Positions 35,724-45,237 of a stretch of DNA of 64,000 nucleotides are shown one piece after another. Origin of the DNA: Maribellus sp. YY47 (lineage in GTDB: Bacteria; Bacteroidota; Bacteroidia; Bacteroidales; Prolixibacteraceae); the NCBI RefSeq assembly GCF_023111095.1, contig NZ_JALGYW010000004.1:217045-281044 (forward strand), read 5' to 3'. The notes beneath the pieces were generated by a model. That model was not told where the DNA came from. It did no database searches and saw nothing but the letters and a program-made list of their open reading frames with translations. Position numbers and translations under genes: made by a program. Position 1 is the stretch's first letter, and each line of letters begins with the position of its first letter.

Positions 35724-38700
35724 ATGAAAACAATTTTATCATTATTTACCGCTTTTTTTATTGGATTGACCTTGTTGGTTTCCTGCGGGAAAACCGAAAG
35801 TGAATCCACTAAAAAAATGGAAACAGCCTTTATTAATCCGCCCGATTCGATTCAAACCAGTTGCTACTGGTACTGGATTTCAGATAATATCTCAAAAGAA
35901 GGAGTAGAAAACGACCTGATTTCGATGAAAGAAGCGGGTATAAACCGTGCTTTTATTGGCTACATCGGGCAGGATGATGTGCCTTACGGAAACGTGAAAA
36001 TATTCAGCGACGAGTGGTGGAACATCCTTCATGCAGCGCTAAAAAAAGCAACCGAGCTCGACATCGAAATTGGAATCTTCAACTCGCCGGGCTGGAGCCA
36101 GTCAGGAGGTCCCTGGGTGCAAGCCGATGAAGCCATGCGCTATTTGGCGACTTCTGAATTGCACGTAAAAGGTCCGCAAAAGCTGAGCAAAAAGCTGGAA
36201 AAACCACTTGAGCCTTTCCAGGATGTAAAAGTGATTGCATACCCCGAACCCAAGTTTTACGAGCAAAGTTTTGATGCTCAAAACGGAAAGATTACTTCAT
36301 CGCCCAGCGTGCAGGGATTGACAAAAATTGCCGATAAAAATACAGCTACAGGGGTTAATTTTCCGGCCAAGGGCGATTTTACCATCGATTTTGAAGCGAA
36401 AACTCCGTTTACTGCACGCAGTCTTTCGGTAACTTCCATCGAAAAAGGAATCAATAACCCGGCTGTTCTCCAGGTAAAAGAAAACGATGGAAACTACCGT
36501 ACGCTGGCTGAATTTGCCATCGACCGCTATAATGCTTCGTTAAATGTGGGCTTTAAACCCTACGCGCCAATCGTTGTGTCGTTTCCGGCCGAAACAGCCA
36601 CTTCGTTTCGCCTTGTCATCAAAAATGTAAATCCGGGAATGGGCCTTGCTGAAGTTGCGCTTTCATCGGCTCCGCGGGTGGCACGCTTCCCTGAGAAATC
36701 ACTGGCGAAGATGTACCAGACACCACTGCCTTACTGGAAAGAATACCAGTGGCCCGGGCAAGCAGAACCCGAAGTGAAAGATGCGGTGATCGACGCTTCT
36801 AAAGTGATCGATCTAACTGCTCAAATGTCGGCTGATGGTACTTTGAACTGGGAGGTACCCGAAGGAAACTGGGTAATTCTAAGAACCGGCATGACACCTA
36901 CAGGCGTGACCAACGGGCCGGCATCGCCGGAAGCAACCGGTTTGGAAATCGATAAAATGAGCAAAAAGCACGTTGAAAAGCATTTCTATGCCTACATCGG
37001 CGAAATGCTGGAACGTATTCCGGAAGCCGACAGAAAAACGTTTAAAGTGGTAGTTCAGGACAGCTACGAAATGGGAGGCCAGAATTTTACCGACGGTTTT
37101 CTGGACGAATTTAAAGAACGATATGGCTACGATGCATTGCCGTTTTTACCGGTTTACGAAGGTTTTGTGGTAAACAGCCAGCTTGAGTCTGACCGCTTTT
37201 TGTGGGATATGCGGCGCATGGTGGCCGATAAAGTGGCTTACGATTATGTGGGTGGCTTGCGCGATGTGAGTCATAAACATGGGCTGAAAACCTGGCTCGA
37301 ATGTTACGGCCACTGGGGATTTCCGAGCGAATTTTTAATGTATGGCGGACAGTCGGACGAGATTGGCGGCGAATACTGGAGCGAAGGCGAGCTGGGAAAC
37401 ATCGAAAACCGGGCCGCAACTTCCTGCGGACACATTTACGGGAAAACAAAAATTTCTGCCGAATCGAACACGGTTGCCGGCGGTTCTTTTATGCGCTATC
37501 CGGCGATGTTCAAACAGCGCACCGACCGCTTTTTTGCCGAAGGAATCAACAATACCTTGTTACATGTTTACATTTCGCAGCCTTACGAAGACAAAAATCC
37601 GGGGGTGAATGCCTGGTTTGGCAACGCTTTCAACCGGAAAAATATCTGGTATCCGCAGCTCGACGTGTTTGTGGATTACCTGAAACGTTCAAATATGATG
37701 CTTCAGCAAGGTTTAAATGTGGCTGATGCAGCTTATTTTATTGGCGAAGATGCGCCCAAAATGACCGGAATTACCGATCCTGCTTTGCCGGTGGGCTACC
37801 AGTTCGATTATATGAATGCCGAAGTAATCGAAAAATACATGACGGTTAAAGACGGTTTGATTACGCTTCCGCACGGAACACAATACCGGATATTAGTATT
37901 GCCAAAACTGGAAACGATGCGTCCTGAATTACTGGCTAAAATCAATCAGCTGGTAAACGAGGGAGCCGTTGTAATGGGACCAGCCCCGCTGCGTTCGCCC
38001 AGTTTGCAGAATCAACCGGAAGCCGATCAGCAACTGCAGCAAATGGCTGCTGAATTGTGGGGCGATGTGGATGGCCTAACCGTAAAATCGCGAAAAGTGG
38101 GCAAGGGTATGATCCTGAATGGTTTGTCGATGGAAGAAGCTTTTGCATTGATGGACTGTATTCCTGATTGTAAACTTCCGAATGATAACAGCATTCATTA
38201 CGGGCACCGTACGATGGATGGCGCAGAAGTTTATTTTGTTGCCAACCAAACGGATAAAACAAAAGTGGTTTCTCCTGAATTTCGCGTAAGCGGCCTCCAG
38301 CCCGAGCTATGGAATGCAACCACCGGTTCGGTGCGTGACCTTCCGGCTTACGAACAGTTGGAAAATGCCACTGCCGTACCGCTAAAACTGGCACCTTACG
38401 AAAGTGTGTTTGTGGTATTCCGCAAAAAGGCAGGCAAAGCAAAAGCGCAGGGCGTGGAAGCGAATTTCCCGGTAGCAAAAGTTTTGGCTGATATGAGCAA
38501 AGCCTGGAAAGTACAGTTTGACCCATCGAAACGCGGACCGGAAGAACCGGTTGTTTTTGAAACACTTCAGGATTGGTCGAAATTTTCTGACGAGCGCATC
38601 AAATATTACTCGGGAGCCGCATCGTACGAGCAAAGCTTTCGTTTGGATGCTGCACCAACAGCCGAAAACATAGTATTGAGTCTGGGCGATTTAACCGCCA

Positions 38701-38966
38701 TGGCCAAAGTGTATGTAAATGGAGAATATGCCGGAGGCGTGTGGACTCCTCCTTATCAGATCGATATTACCAAGCTGGTAACTGCAGGTGAAAATACATT
38801 AAAAATTGAGGTGGTAAATACCTGGGTAAACCGCTTGATCGGCGACTTAAATTTGCCGGAAGATCAGCGTGAGACCTGGTGCCCGGTAAATCCGTATAAA
38901 GCCGACAGTCCGTTGCAGGCATCGGGATTATTCGGGCCGGTTACTGTTTCCGAAGTAAAATACTAA
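35724..38966 (+). CDS. GH106 alpha-L-rhamnosidase-like lipoprotein (1)
   Basis: This 1080-residue lipoprotein has a lipobox at L-V-S-C (about Cys22). GH106 hallmarks are the N-terminal F-I-N-P-P-D-S followed by W-Y-W-I-S-D, G-I-F-N-S-P-G-W-S-Q-S-G-G-P-W-V, and the central V-V-Q-D-S-Y-E-M-G-G-Q-N-F with conserved acid residues. A GATase/trimerisation-like segment (R-I-L-V-L-P-K, about 725) and a C-terminal GH2-like sugar-binding sandwich (K-V-Y-V-N-G-E-Y-A-G-G-V-W-T) complete the protein. An additional beta-sandwich of roughly 140 residues (about 185-325) is inserted before the barrel resumes. It is absent from the second GH106 at 55768. The enzyme should cleave alpha-L-rhamnose linkages, as characterised GH106 members do. 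Confidence 0.88.
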   Translation: MKTILSLFTAFFIGLTLLVSCGKTESESTKKMETAFINPPDSIQTSCYWYWISDNISKEGVENDLISMKEAGINRAFIGYIGQDDVPYGNVKIFSDEWWNILHAALKKATELDIEIGIFNSPGWSQSGGPWVQADEAMRYLATSELHVKGPQKLSKKLEKPLEPFQDVKVIAYPEPKFYEQSFDAQNGKITSSPSVQGLTKIADKNTATGVNFPAKGDFTIDFEAKTPFTARSLSVTSIEKGINNPAVLQVKENDGNYRTLAEFAIDRYNASLNVGFKPYAPIVVSFPAETATSFRLVIKNVNPGMGLAEVALSSAPRVARFPEKSLAKMYQTPLPYWKEYQWPGQAEPEVKDAVIDASKVIDLTAQMSADGTLNWEVPEGNWVILRTGMTPTGVTNGPASPEATGLEIDKMSKKHVEKHFYAYIGEMLERIPEADRKTFKVVVQDSYEMGGQNFTDGFLDEFKERYGYDALPFLPVYEGFVVNSQLESDRFLWDMRRMVADKVAYDYVGGLRDVSHKHGLKTWLECYGHWGFPSEFLMYGGQSDEIGGEYWSEGELGNIENRAATSCGHIYGKTKISAESNTVAGGSFMRYPAMFKQRTDRFFAEGINNTLLHVYISQPYEDKNPGVNAWFGNAFNRKNIWYPQLDVFVDYLKRSNMMLQQGLNVADAAYFIGEDAPKMTGITDPALPVGYQFDYMNAEVIEKYMTVKDGLITLPHGTQYRILVLPKLETMRPELLAKINQLVNEGAVVMGPAPLRSPSLQNQPEADQQLQQMAAELWGDVDGLTVKSRKVGKGMILNGLSMEEAFALMDCIPDCKLPNDNSIHYGHRTMDGAEVYFVANQTDKTKVVSPEFRVSGLQPELWNATTGSVRDLPAYEQLENATAVPLKLAPYESVFVVFRKKAGKAKAQGVEANFPVAKVLADMSKAWKVQFDPSKRGPEEPVVFETLQDWSKFSDERIKYYSGAASYEQSFRLDAAPTAENIVLSLGDLTAMAKVYVNGEYAGGVWTPPYQIDITKLVTAGENTLKIEVVNTWVNRLIGDLNLPEDQRETWCPVNPYKADSPLQASGLFGPVTVSEVKY

Positions 38967-38975
38967 TTCTCATTT

Positions 38976-39007
38976 ATTCAGGTGCAATCAACCGATTGCG
39001 CCTGAAT
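38976..39007 (+). terminator. Long hairpin between GH106 and the next gene
   Basis: ATTCAGGTGCAATC (38976-38989) pairs with GATTGCGCCTGAAT (38994-39007), a 14-bp stem with one T-G wobble and a 4-base loop AACC. There is no long T tract after it, so it may be a partial terminator or an RNase-stabilising structure. The GGCGCAATC core echoes the repeat at 797-844. Confidence 0.6.
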
Positions 39008-39047
39008 ATACTGTTTTGCGCAGCGTTTAATTCAACCAATATAACCA

Positions 39048-41873
39048 ATGAAACGAATACTGATTTTAATAAGCTTTACAATTTTGGCAGTTTGGCAACT
39101 CCATGCACAGTCGATCATTCTGACCAGTGATGAGCAACTCGAAGCTTTGACCGATCCTGAACAAAAGCTGGACTTATCGCTGGGGTACAATAAATATGTC
39201 CGCAGCCTGCGCGAAATTTGTGAAGAAGGACAACGACGCGGATCAAAAGAGATCAATCTTGCTTTCGATGAGTTTTTCAGGCAATACAGGAACGACACCG
39301 GAGCCGAGCGGAAATTAACGCCCGATATGGATGCCTATGTCGATAAAATCAAAATCGTGAGCGACTTCGCAAAAAAATATGACCTTGGGCTTTGCCTGAG
39401 TTTGCTAAGCCCGCTGGAACTGGGACAAGCTTATAAAAAACAGACCGGCAACAGTGGTCGCTGGCTGGCTTACAAAGTTGGTTTTAGGGATCCAAAAACC
39501 GGAAAATTTGATATTTCAATCTGGCAGCAACTTTACTGGACCAATAACAAAGGCAAATCGCCGATGGTGCTGAAAGGTGTTAAAGCTTATGCTTTTAAGG
39601 AAAGTGGCGGCGATATCCCATTTAGGGTGGTGGAGCCTGAAAACATCGTGCCTTTAACCGATGTGCAGTATGAAGCGACGGATACTATGAATTATGCAGC
39701 ACGCGGAATCGGACAGAGCATCGACATGCGGCATCTGCAGGTATTTGGCGAAAAAGCTGAATATCCGGGTTACGACCGAGTGCTGGTGATGCTTGAATAC
39801 GAAACGCAGGAAATGGATTATTTTAATGCTGATGCTCCGGTATTTCTAAAGTCGCTGATGGATAAATACCACGAAAAGGGAGTGAACCTAACCGCTTTGT
39901 ATTCTGATGAAATGCACATTCAACAGGATTGGAGCTATTTCAGCCATCATGAAAACGGACAGTTTGCCGAACGCTATCTGAGCCAAAGCTTTTCGGATAC
40001 CTATTCTAAAAAATTCGGACAACCTTTCGATGATAAATACCTGCTTTATTTTGTCTTCGGAGCGCCGAATTACGAACCATTTGCGCAGTCGGTAATCAAT
40101 GTGCAGTACGTTATGGGGCCGAATCCGGAAGATATTCACCGTACTTTTTTGCTGCGTGACCGCTACTATAAGTTGCTCAATAATGGCGTAGTGGATTTGT
40201 TTAAGGATGCAAAAACGTATGCTGAATCTCTTTTTAAACGCGAATTAAGAACGAGTGCACATGCTTCGTGGGCGGAAAGTCCAACCATCGATTTGTGGAA
40301 TACCGAGAAACAACCGGGCTTTGCGAATCAGTATGAATATACTTCGAATTTTATCTGGAGTAATACCGTGCACCAGGCATCTGCTGCGTGTTACGATTAC
40401 TTTAAATGGGGAGAATACCTGGAGCCTACCGGTAACGATTTTGCCGAATGTGGCTGGAGTGACCGGAATTATTATGGTGCTGCAATGGCAACTTCAATTG
40501 GTGTAATTAACAAATACCCCAATGCTTACGCTGCAGCTTGGGGATTCCCGAAGGAAGCCCTTGAACGCAGAATGGCGATCAACCATGCTTTTGGCGCACA
40601 GCCTCCCCGCGATATTGAGATGATGACCGGCGGCGTTCACCGTGATGTGGAAGTACTTGCCATCTACCCCATGAGTCTGGTTGCGGTTGAAGAACGTTTT
40701 GGTAGCTGGATGACCCAGTATGGTTATGCGAATTACCTCTCGGCTGCCAAGCTGCTGCAGATGGGAAAACTGCAGGACGATGGCAAACTGGCGGTGAAAG
40801 ACAAAAGTTATGGCACTGTCGTAGTATTGTTTGAGCCGCTTCCGGAAAAAGGATTGCTCGACCTGCTTGCACAATTTGTTGAAAAAGGCGGGAAAGTACT
40901 CTGGTATGGAACGCCTCCGATGCTCGATTCCGAAGGAAAAGATTGCACGGCACAATGGCAAAAACTTGCAGGTGCGACTTATCATTTCGATAATTATATG
41001 GGCGAAATTGCTGCCGGAAAAGAAGTTGCGTTTTCGGGAAGCTTTTCGCAGGTGCCAACGCAAACCATCCTGACCGACTTTCTGGTCGATCGCATTTATC
41101 CTGTTGATCCCGAAGCAGGCGAAGTGGTTGCCCGTTGCGATGGAAAAGTGGTTGGCGTGAAAAATAAGCTTGGAGAAGGTGACTTTTATTATTTGGGATT
41201 CCGTCCGCGCGACGACCAATCGAAAAGCCTGGGTTACGAAACACGCACTTTGTTCGAAAACCTCAATGCTGCCGGCGCTTATCCTCCGTCGGGTGCCATA
41301 TCCGGAATTAATGACAATCCTTCTGTGGTTTCGCGTACCTCCGAGTACTTTGTTACCACCTTCCCGAATACAACGACCATGGTTGTTCGCCACTATCGCA
41401 CACACCGCGAAAACTGGGAAGGGGGCTTTTCCCGCAATGCTGAACATGATGCGCAGGCATTGGCGGTAAATCCTTTGCCTACCGATAAAATTGAACTGGA
41501 CGATGCCGCCATTAACGGGCATCGCATTACGTACAACGGGCGCTTGTGGATGGCATTCCGAACGAACGAAAACAGACTGTCTGCTTTTATCGGAAACAAT
41601 TGCAATGAAATCACCATCGATGGAAAACTCTATCACTTTACCGATCAGCCTCTTGCGAAGCTTGTTTTTATTCCTGAAAGTAAGGAGAAAAACACGCTGT
41701 ATCATGTTCAGGTATCCGGCCTCGGGAAGGTGAAATTGCCCATTGCTCCGGGAAAGAAAAGTGTGAAAGTGAAAGTCGGAAAACAATCAGTTCCGTTTAA
41801 AGCGACGAATGACGAAATCGAACTGGAAATAGGAGAATCGCTTTCCGGCAAATGGATAACAGTAGTGCTTTAA
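39048..41873 (+). CDS. Large secreted protein, putative TIM-barrel glycosidase, family not recognised
   Basis: This 941-residue protein has a signal peptide ending L-H-A-Q. I cannot place it in a family. Features: an N-terminal helix-rich region with Y-N-K-Y-V-R-S-L-R-E, a long barrel-like middle with A-L-Y-S-D-E-M-H-I (about 290; the D-E pair is a candidate active site) and F-A-E-C-G-W-S-D-R-N, a GATase-like segment (V-V-V-L-F-E-P then K-V-L-W-Y-G-T-P-P, about 590-625) as in GH42 and GH106 proteins, and a beta-rich C-terminus. The domain order recalls GH106 without its signature motifs. It sits between GH106 and a GH71/99-like gene, so a role in the same glycan breakdown is likely. Confidence 0.75.
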   Translation: MKRILILISFTILAVWQLHAQSIILTSDEQLEALTDPEQKLDLSLGYNKYVRSLREICEEGQRRGSKEINLAFDEFFRQYRNDTGAERKLTPDMDAYVDKIKIVSDFAKKYDLGLCLSLLSPLELGQAYKKQTGNSGRWLAYKVGFRDPKTGKFDISIWQQLYWTNNKGKSPMVLKGVKAYAFKESGGDIPFRVVEPENIVPLTDVQYEATDTMNYAARGIGQSIDMRHLQVFGEKAEYPGYDRVLVMLEYETQEMDYFNADAPVFLKSLMDKYHEKGVNLTALYSDEMHIQQDWSYFSHHENGQFAERYLSQSFSDTYSKKFGQPFDDKYLLYFVFGAPNYEPFAQSVINVQYVMGPNPEDIHRTFLLRDRYYKLLNNGVVDLFKDAKTYAESLFKRELRTSAHASWAESPTIDLWNTEKQPGFANQYEYTSNFIWSNTVHQASAACYDYFKWGEYLEPTGNDFAECGWSDRNYYGAAMATSIGVINKYPNAYAAAWGFPKEALERRMAINHAFGAQPPRDIEMMTGGVHRDVEVLAIYPMSLVAVEERFGSWMTQYGYANYLSAAKLLQMGKLQDDGKLAVKDKSYGTVVVLFEPLPEKGLLDLLAQFVEKGGKVLWYGTPPMLDSEGKDCTAQWQKLAGATYHFDNYMGEIAAGKEVAFSGSFSQVPTQTILTDFLVDRIYPVDPEAGEVVARCDGKVVGVKNKLGEGDFYYLGFRPRDDQSKSLGYETRTLFENLNAAGAYPPSGAISGINDNPSVVSRTSEYFVTTFPNTTTMVVRHYRTHRENWEGGFSRNAEHDAQALAVNPLPTDKIELDDAAINGHRITYNGRLWMAFRTNENRLSAFIGNNCNEITIDGKLYHFTDQPLAKLVFIPESKEKNTLYHVQVSGLGKVKLPIAPGKKSVKVKVGKQSVPFKATNDEIELEIGESLSGKWITVVL

Positions 41874-41890
41874 GTGTAACCCATAAAGAA

Positions 41891-43960
41891 ATGAAACCAA
41901 TGAAAGTAATCACAAATCCTGTTCTCTTCCTTTTCCTGTTTGGACTCGGACTGGTAAGTTTTTCCTGCCAAACCCGTGAAGAGAAAGACACAACTTCCAT
42001 AGCGGAAGATAAAAATAGTTACTACCGCGATATTTTTCCTGACACCTGGGTCGCCAACGATGCCTTGGGAAGGGAGATGCCTTCTTCTGATGAAGTTGGT
42101 CCCCGGAAAGATGATCAACGCCGGGTAGTGGGAATCTTTTACATAACCTGGCACACACAGGGGCTGGCTAAGCTGGAGCAACCTTATCGTGCCGATGTAA
42201 CCAAAATACTGGAGAAAGATCCGTCGGCACGACTAAAAGCCGACCATGAACTGTGGTACACCAATTCGTATCACTGGGGAGAACCGGAAATGGGATACTT
42301 TTTAAGTCAGGATGAATATGTGATTCGAAAAGACATGTCGATGCTGGCCGATGCCGGAGTTGATGTGCTGGTGATGGATGTAACAAATGCAGTACGTTAT
42401 TGGGATGAATGGGAAGTTACGTTCAGCACGATGCAGAAAATGAAGGCCGAAGGAAACAAGGTGCCGCAGTTTATTTTCTGGGCTTTTAACGGTCCGGTAA
42501 TTACAGTTGTTCAGGATTTGTACGATCGTATTTACAAAGAGAAAAAGTACGAGGATCTGTGGTTTTACTGGGATGGGAAACCGCTGCTACTTTATAATGG
42601 AAAACCAGCCATGGATGCCAACGGTGGCGGGGTGAAAAATCCAAATCCGCACTACGATGCTGCTGCAAAAACTGATGAAAACCATCTGCATTACGGCGAC
42701 CCGGATTATGCGGAAGAATTCTATACCGATTATACCAAAGAGGTAAAAGACTTTTTTACCTTGCGTACCATGTGGTGGGGCTATTACGAGTGGGCCGGCG
42801 AACGTTTTGTTGGCACCGAAGACAACTGGAGTTTTGGCTACAGTATGGCCGATCCAAAAGTAAAAGCGCTGAAACCCGAAGAGCTTCTTTCCACACATCA
42901 GGGCAAACGCGAGCAGGCAGCCGTTACGCCGGCACAGCACCCGGTAACCATGACCAAAGAAAATATGGGAGTGGGAAAATCGTGGTCGCGGCAATATGGC
43001 GAACCGCCATTAAATGAGTATGATATGCCCGATTCAGCGTATGTTCCGTGGCTGGGAAAAACGGTGAGCCATCCAACTGATTATGGTATTTATTTCCAGG
43101 AACGCTGGAATGAAGCGATTGCAGCGAATCCCGAATTTCTTTATATCAACGACTGGAACGAGTGGACCGCCGGGAAATATCAGCCCGACGGAGGCGGAAC
43201 AACACCCTGGCTTGGACGCGATAACCCGTTCTTTTTTGTCGATCAGTACAATGCTGAATTTAACCGCTGTATTCATCCGATGAAAGGGGGTTACACCGAC
43301 AACTATTACATGCAAATGGCGCAGAATATTCGTCGCTACAAAGGAATCAGACCGATTCCCGAGCAGGAAGGATATGATAAGATGAAGGCTGACGGCGATT
43401 TTTCAGATTGGGAAAAAATACAGAATGAATTCCGTGATACGCAGGGCGATATTTTTCACCGCGATGCGATAGGATATGCCGGCGTTCAGTATACCAATAA
43501 TTCGGGGCGGAACGATATTATAACTGCGAAAGTTGCTGTGGACAAAACGAACATCCATTTTTATGCGGAAACTTCAAACGAACTGACGGCGCACAGCGAT
43601 AACAACTGGATGCTGTTGTTGATCGATGCCGATAAAAATCCTGAAACCGGCTGGTATGGCTACGATTTTATTGTCAACAAAAAAGTCCTTGATGAGAAAA
43701 CCACAACGCTGATGCGTTACCAGCAAGATAATGCTGCTCAACCCTGGGCGGAAGTTGCCACACTCGATTATCGGTATGCCGGGAAAGAACTGGAATTGAG
43801 CGTTCCGAGAGCACTGCTAAACCTGGAAGGAAACGCGGTATCGTTTGATTTTAAATGGGCTGATAATCCGTCAGAACTCGAAGACCCTATTTCGCTGTGC
43901 TTAAACGGAGATACGGCTCCCAACCGCAAGTTTAATTACCGGTTGATTTGGAGAAAATAA
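41891..43960 (+). CDS. GH71/99-like lipoprotein with CBM9-like domain (paralog 2)
   Basis: From ATG 41891 this is a 689-residue lipoprotein (lipobox S-F-S-C). An earlier in-frame ATG at 41852 lies inside the previous gene and would displace the signal peptide. The barrel shows G-I-F-Y-I-T-W-H, V-L-V-M-D-V-T-N-A and Y-I-N-D-W-N-E-W-T-A-G-K-Y, the same landmarks as paralog 1. It is longer because of an insertion with an N-P-N-P-H-Y-D-A-A segment in the middle. The CBM9-like tail (about 495-689) has Y-T-N-N-S-G-R-N-D, L-L-I-D-A-D-K-N and T-G-W-Y-G-Y-D-F and ends K-F-N-Y. The lipid anchor suggests display on the outer membrane, whereas paralog 1 has an ordinary signal peptide. Confidence 0.82.
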   Translation: MKPMKVITNPVLFLFLFGLGLVSFSCQTREEKDTTSIAEDKNSYYRDIFPDTWVANDALGREMPSSDEVGPRKDDQRRVVGIFYITWHTQGLAKLEQPYRADVTKILEKDPSARLKADHELWYTNSYHWGEPEMGYFLSQDEYVIRKDMSMLADAGVDVLVMDVTNAVRYWDEWEVTFSTMQKMKAEGNKVPQFIFWAFNGPVITVVQDLYDRIYKEKKYEDLWFYWDGKPLLLYNGKPAMDANGGGVKNPNPHYDAAAKTDENHLHYGDPDYAEEFYTDYTKEVKDFFTLRTMWWGYYEWAGERFVGTEDNWSFGYSMADPKVKALKPEELLSTHQGKREQAAVTPAQHPVTMTKENMGVGKSWSRQYGEPPLNEYDMPDSAYVPWLGKTVSHPTDYGIYFQERWNEAIAANPEFLYINDWNEWTAGKYQPDGGGTTPWLGRDNPFFFVDQYNAEFNRCIHPMKGGYTDNYYMQMAQNIRRYKGIRPIPEQEGYDKMKADGDFSDWEKIQNEFRDTQGDIFHRDAIGYAGVQYTNNSGRNDIITAKVAVDKTNIHFYAETSNELTAHSDNNWMLLLIDADKNPETGWYGYDFIVNKKVLDEKTTTLMRYQQDNAAQPWAEVATLDYRYAGKELELSVPRALLNLEGNAVSFDFKWADNPSELEDPISLCLNGDTAPNRKFNYRLIWRK

Positions 43961-43994
43961 TTTTGAAGATCAGTCTTTTCGAAAAAAATGAAAT

Positions 43995-45197
43995 ATGAAT
44001 AATAGGAGAAATAACATAAAAAAAGCAGCAATTGGCAGCTGTTTGTTTGGGATATTATTCGCTCTCAGTTTGTGTACAAATAAGGTACAACCTGAAAACG
44101 ATTATACCGTGGCTGCATTTTACTGGCCTGCATATCATTACGAACCCAGGGCTGAATTTTTGTTCCCCGATAAAAAAGGAGAATGGGAGATCATTTACAA
44201 TGCTGTTCCAAAAGAAGAAAACCACGCGCAACCTAAAGTTCCCGAGTGGGGTTATGTTGACGAGGCTGATCCAGTTGTAATGGACAAAAAAATTGAAACA
44301 GCCGTCGAGTATGGTGTGGATGTTTTTATTTTCGATTGGTACTGGTATGAAGGGCACCCGTTTCTGGAGGACTGCGTAAACAACGGATTCCTGAAAACCA
44401 ATAACAATCGGATGAAGTTTTATCTGATGTGGGCCAACCACGATGCCACTACCTACTGGGACGTTGATAATCCCAGTATCGACTCAATAATATGGCCGGG
44501 AGAAGTGGATCGGGAGCAATTCAATATTGTGGTTGATCGGGTGATTGAAAACTATTTCAAAAATCCGTCTTATTATAAAATTAATGGAGAACCGGTATTT
44601 TGCATTTATGAGTTGAATACACTGGTTCGCGGACTGGGAGGAGCACAGGAGACCAGAGAGGCATTGGATTATTTCAGGCAGAAAACGATTGAAGCCGGAT
44701 TTCCGGGACTGCATTTGCAGGGGATTCTGTGGTCAGCTCTTCCCGCGTCGCTTGAAGGGGTACCGGCCGATAATGTGAAAAGCCAGGATGATGTTTTAGC
44801 TTATTTGGGATTCAACAGCCTGACCAATTATTGCTGGGCGCATTTGCAACAGCCCGACGGCGATTATCAAAAATGGGGCGATGCTTCCACTGCGATGTGG
44901 AGCAGTTTTAGCAAGGATTTTAACGTTCCTTATTTCCCGAATGTAACGATTAGTTGGGATGCCAATCCACGCTTTTTATTCAAGGCCGATTACATCACAA
45001 ATTCAACACCCGAAAAATTTGAAAACTATCTGAAAAAGGCAAAAAAATACGTCGACGAACATCAGCTAAATCCTAAACTGATCACCATCAATGCCTGGAA
45101 CGAATGGTCGGAAGGAAGCTACCTGGAACCGGACACGGTTTGGAATTACGGTTATCTCGAAGCCGTGAAGAATGCCATGAATACGAAAGAAAAGTAG
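43995..45197 (+). CDS. WbsX/GH99-like domain protein
   Basis: This 400-residue exported protein has a hydrophobic N-terminus (about 12-28) with a weak lipoprotein-like S-L-C-T. The barrel has A-A-F-Y-W-P-A-Y-H early, V-F-I-F-D-W-Y-W-Y-E-G about 110, Y-L-M-W-A-N-H-D and the C-terminal I-N-A-W-N-E-W-S-E-G-S-Y-L-E-P. These are the hallmarks of the WbsX family (PF14307), which is related to GH99. The N-E-W-S-E motif holds two glutamates at the expected active-site loop. It has no carbohydrate-binding tail. It lies between two GH71/99-like+CBM9 paralogs and the next gene begins within two bases of its stop, so these enzymes are probably made together. The substrate is unknown. Confidence 0.82.
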   Translation: MNNRRNNIKKAAIGSCLFGILFALSLCTNKVQPENDYTVAAFYWPAYHYEPRAEFLFPDKKGEWEIIYNAVPKEENHAQPKVPEWGYVDEADPVVMDKKIETAVEYGVDVFIFDWYWYEGHPFLEDCVNNGFLKTNNNRMKFYLMWANHDATTYWDVDNPSIDSIIWPGEVDREQFNIVVDRVIENYFKNPSYYKINGEPVFCIYELNTLVRGLGGAQETREALDYFRQKTIEAGFPGLHLQGILWSALPASLEGVPADNVKSQDDVLAYLGFNSLTNYCWAHLQQPDGDYQKWGDASTAMWSSFSKDFNVPYFPNVTISWDANPRFLFKADYITNSTPEKFENYLKKAKKYVDEHQLNPKLITINAWNEWSEGSYLEPDTVWNYGYLEAVKNAMNTKEK

Positions 45198-45237
45198 CAT
45201 GATGCGAATTACGAATGAAAATCTGAAAAATATAAAA

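Noticed and set aside
40494..41786. Long minus-strand open frame of 430 codons opposite the 941-residue protein gene
   Set aside because: It is an antisense shadow. The plus-strand frame has a signal peptide and glycosidase-like features in a co-directional operon, while the minus frame has no domain and arises from codon bias.
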